Shown here: piece after piece, positions 48,418 to 48,757 of the stretch | How the letters are laid out: the number at the start of each line of letters is the position of its first letter | Position numbering within the stretch: position 1 is the stretch's first letter | Notes under the pieces: generated by a model | Seen by the model: the letters and a program-made list of their open reading frames with translations, nothing else | What the model was told of the DNA's origin: nothing | Databases searched by the model: none | Assembly (NCBI GenBank): GCA_949502025.1 | Contig: CATBCG010000016.1 | Location: forward strand, 1-48,757 | Direction of reading: 5' to 3' | Length of the DNA: 48,757 nucleotides | Source: MGBC131033 sp910585655 | Lineage (GTDB): Bacteria; Bacillota; Clostridia; Lachnospirales; Lachnospiraceae | Position numbers and translations under genes: made by a program

Positions 48418-48447
48418 AAAGACCTTCTTTTTTAAAAGAAAGTCTTT
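48412..48447 (-). terminator. Terminator of the tRNA operon
   Basis: Minus-strand stem AAAGACTTTCTTTT / AAAAGAAGGTCTTT followed by TTTT, immediately after tRNA-Lys. Confidence 0.65.
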
Positions 48448-48451
48448 CTAA

Positions 48452-48524
48452 TGAGACACGGGGGATTCGAACCCCCGACACCTTGATTAAAAGTCAAGTG
48501 CTCTACCGACTGAGCTAGTGTCCC
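48452..48524 (-). tRNA. tRNA-Lys (anticodon UUU)
   Basis: A 73-base cloverleaf. Acceptor arms GGGACAC and GTGTCTC (one G-U pair), D arm AGCTCAGTCGGTAGAGC, anticodon loop CTTTTAA with TTT, and T arm CGGGGGTTCGAATCCCCCG. Discriminator A. CCA is not encoded. Confidence 0.95.
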
Positions 48525-48533
48525 AAAATACGA

Positions 48534-48606
48534 TGCCCAGAACCGGAATCGAACCAGTGACACGAGGATTTTAAGTCCTTGGCTCTACCATCTGGGCTAT
48601 CTGGGC
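48534..48606 (-). tRNA. Class I tRNA with anticodon UAA (Leu codon), unusual
   Basis: A 73-base cloverleaf: acceptor GCCCAGA/TCTGGGC, D stem GCCC/GAGC with a C-A mismatch, anticodon stem AAGGA/TCCTC with an A-C mismatch at its base, loop CTTAAAA giving UAA, a five-base variable region GTGTC, T arm ACTGG-TTCGATT-CCGGT and discriminator A. The codon read would be UUA (Leu), but known bacterial tRNA-Leu are class II with a long variable arm, which is absent. Aminoacyl identity is therefore uncertain. Confidence 0.7.
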
Positions 48607-48644
48607 ATTCAAGATTTACAAAATTTCTCTTTGTAAATCTGAAG

Positions 48645-48718
48645 TAGCGGGGACAAGATTTGAACTTGTGACCTTCGGGTTATGAGCCCGACGAGCTTCC
48701 AGACTGCTCCACCCCGCG
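48645..48718 (-). tRNA. Initiator tRNA-fMet (anticodon CAU)
   Basis: A 74-base cloverleaf. Position 1 is C facing U72, an unpaired end typical of initiators. The anticodon stem has three G-C pairs (TCGGG / CCCGA) around loop CTCATAA. D arm GAGCAGTCTGGAAGCTC; T arm ACAAGTTCAAATCTTGT; discriminator A. These features mark an initiator rather than an elongator Met tRNA. Confidence 0.9.
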
Positions 48719-48757
48719 TTATTTAATTAATATTATATACAAATGGATGGAGGTGGA

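Noticed and set aside
48534..48606. Ochre suppressor tRNA
   Set aside because: The anticodon is UAA, which reads the codon UUA, not UAA; a suppressor would need UUA.

Overview
The window looks like a chromosomal segment from a Gram-positive gut anaerobe, most likely a Lachnospiraceae member. The basis is strong AGGAGG-type ribosome binding sites, LytTR response regulators paired with GHKL kinases, BspA-type leucine-rich repeats, IS200/IS605 and IS110 remnants, and Clostridia-like tRNAs. No rRNA or CRISPR array is present. All protein calls come from reading motifs; no database search was run.

Bases 1-6400 are a decayed accessory region. They hold a truncated methyltransferase, a beta-propeller-like membrane protein with two tiny upstream ORFs, a multiply frameshifted LRR/LysM surface-protein pseudogene, a dead IS110-type transposase with a structured 5' non-coding region (candidate bridge RNA), and two AT-rich paralogues, one carrying a Cys/His hydrolase-like tail. 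Bases 6400-9250 hold a possible peptide-signalling pair: a 55-residue secreted peptide gene whose 3' end overlaps, tail to tail, a large regulator with two HTH domains and a TPR-like region. That regulator is translationally coupled to a YbaK deacylase.

Bases 9450-19000 form an esterase region: a PucR-like regulator, an orphan solute-binding lipoprotein, a type-B carboxylesterase, an EstA-like esterase and a PHB-depolymerase-like esterase. An IS200/IS605 element (tnpA, tnpB) sits between the esterases. Bases 19200-25041 (+) and 45580-39970 (-) hold two paralogous four-gene cassettes, each in the order LytTR regulator, GHKL kinase, ABC exporter half 1, ABC exporter half 2. Both have 10/20-bp-phased direct repeats between regulator and kinase genes. 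The kinase of the second cassette lacks a membrane sensor domain.

Between the cassettes are an ABC-F ATPase behind a long leader (an 8-codon peptide MKVTIFAV plus terminator hairpins, so probably attenuation-controlled), a DUF4143-type ATPase, an N-terminally frameshifted ATPase next to a PD-(D/E)XK nuclease, a chemotaxis receptor with a calcium-binding-loop protein, a lipoprotein/ABC-2 transporter operon, and YyaL. Bases 45690-48757 hold a TipA-like MerR regulator with a 19-bp-spacer promoter, an NhaC-type antiporter and three tRNA genes. One of these reads as a class I tRNA with anticodon UAA and no long variable arm. A hairpin-rich dispersed repeat occurs at four loci, with a tandem pair at one of them.
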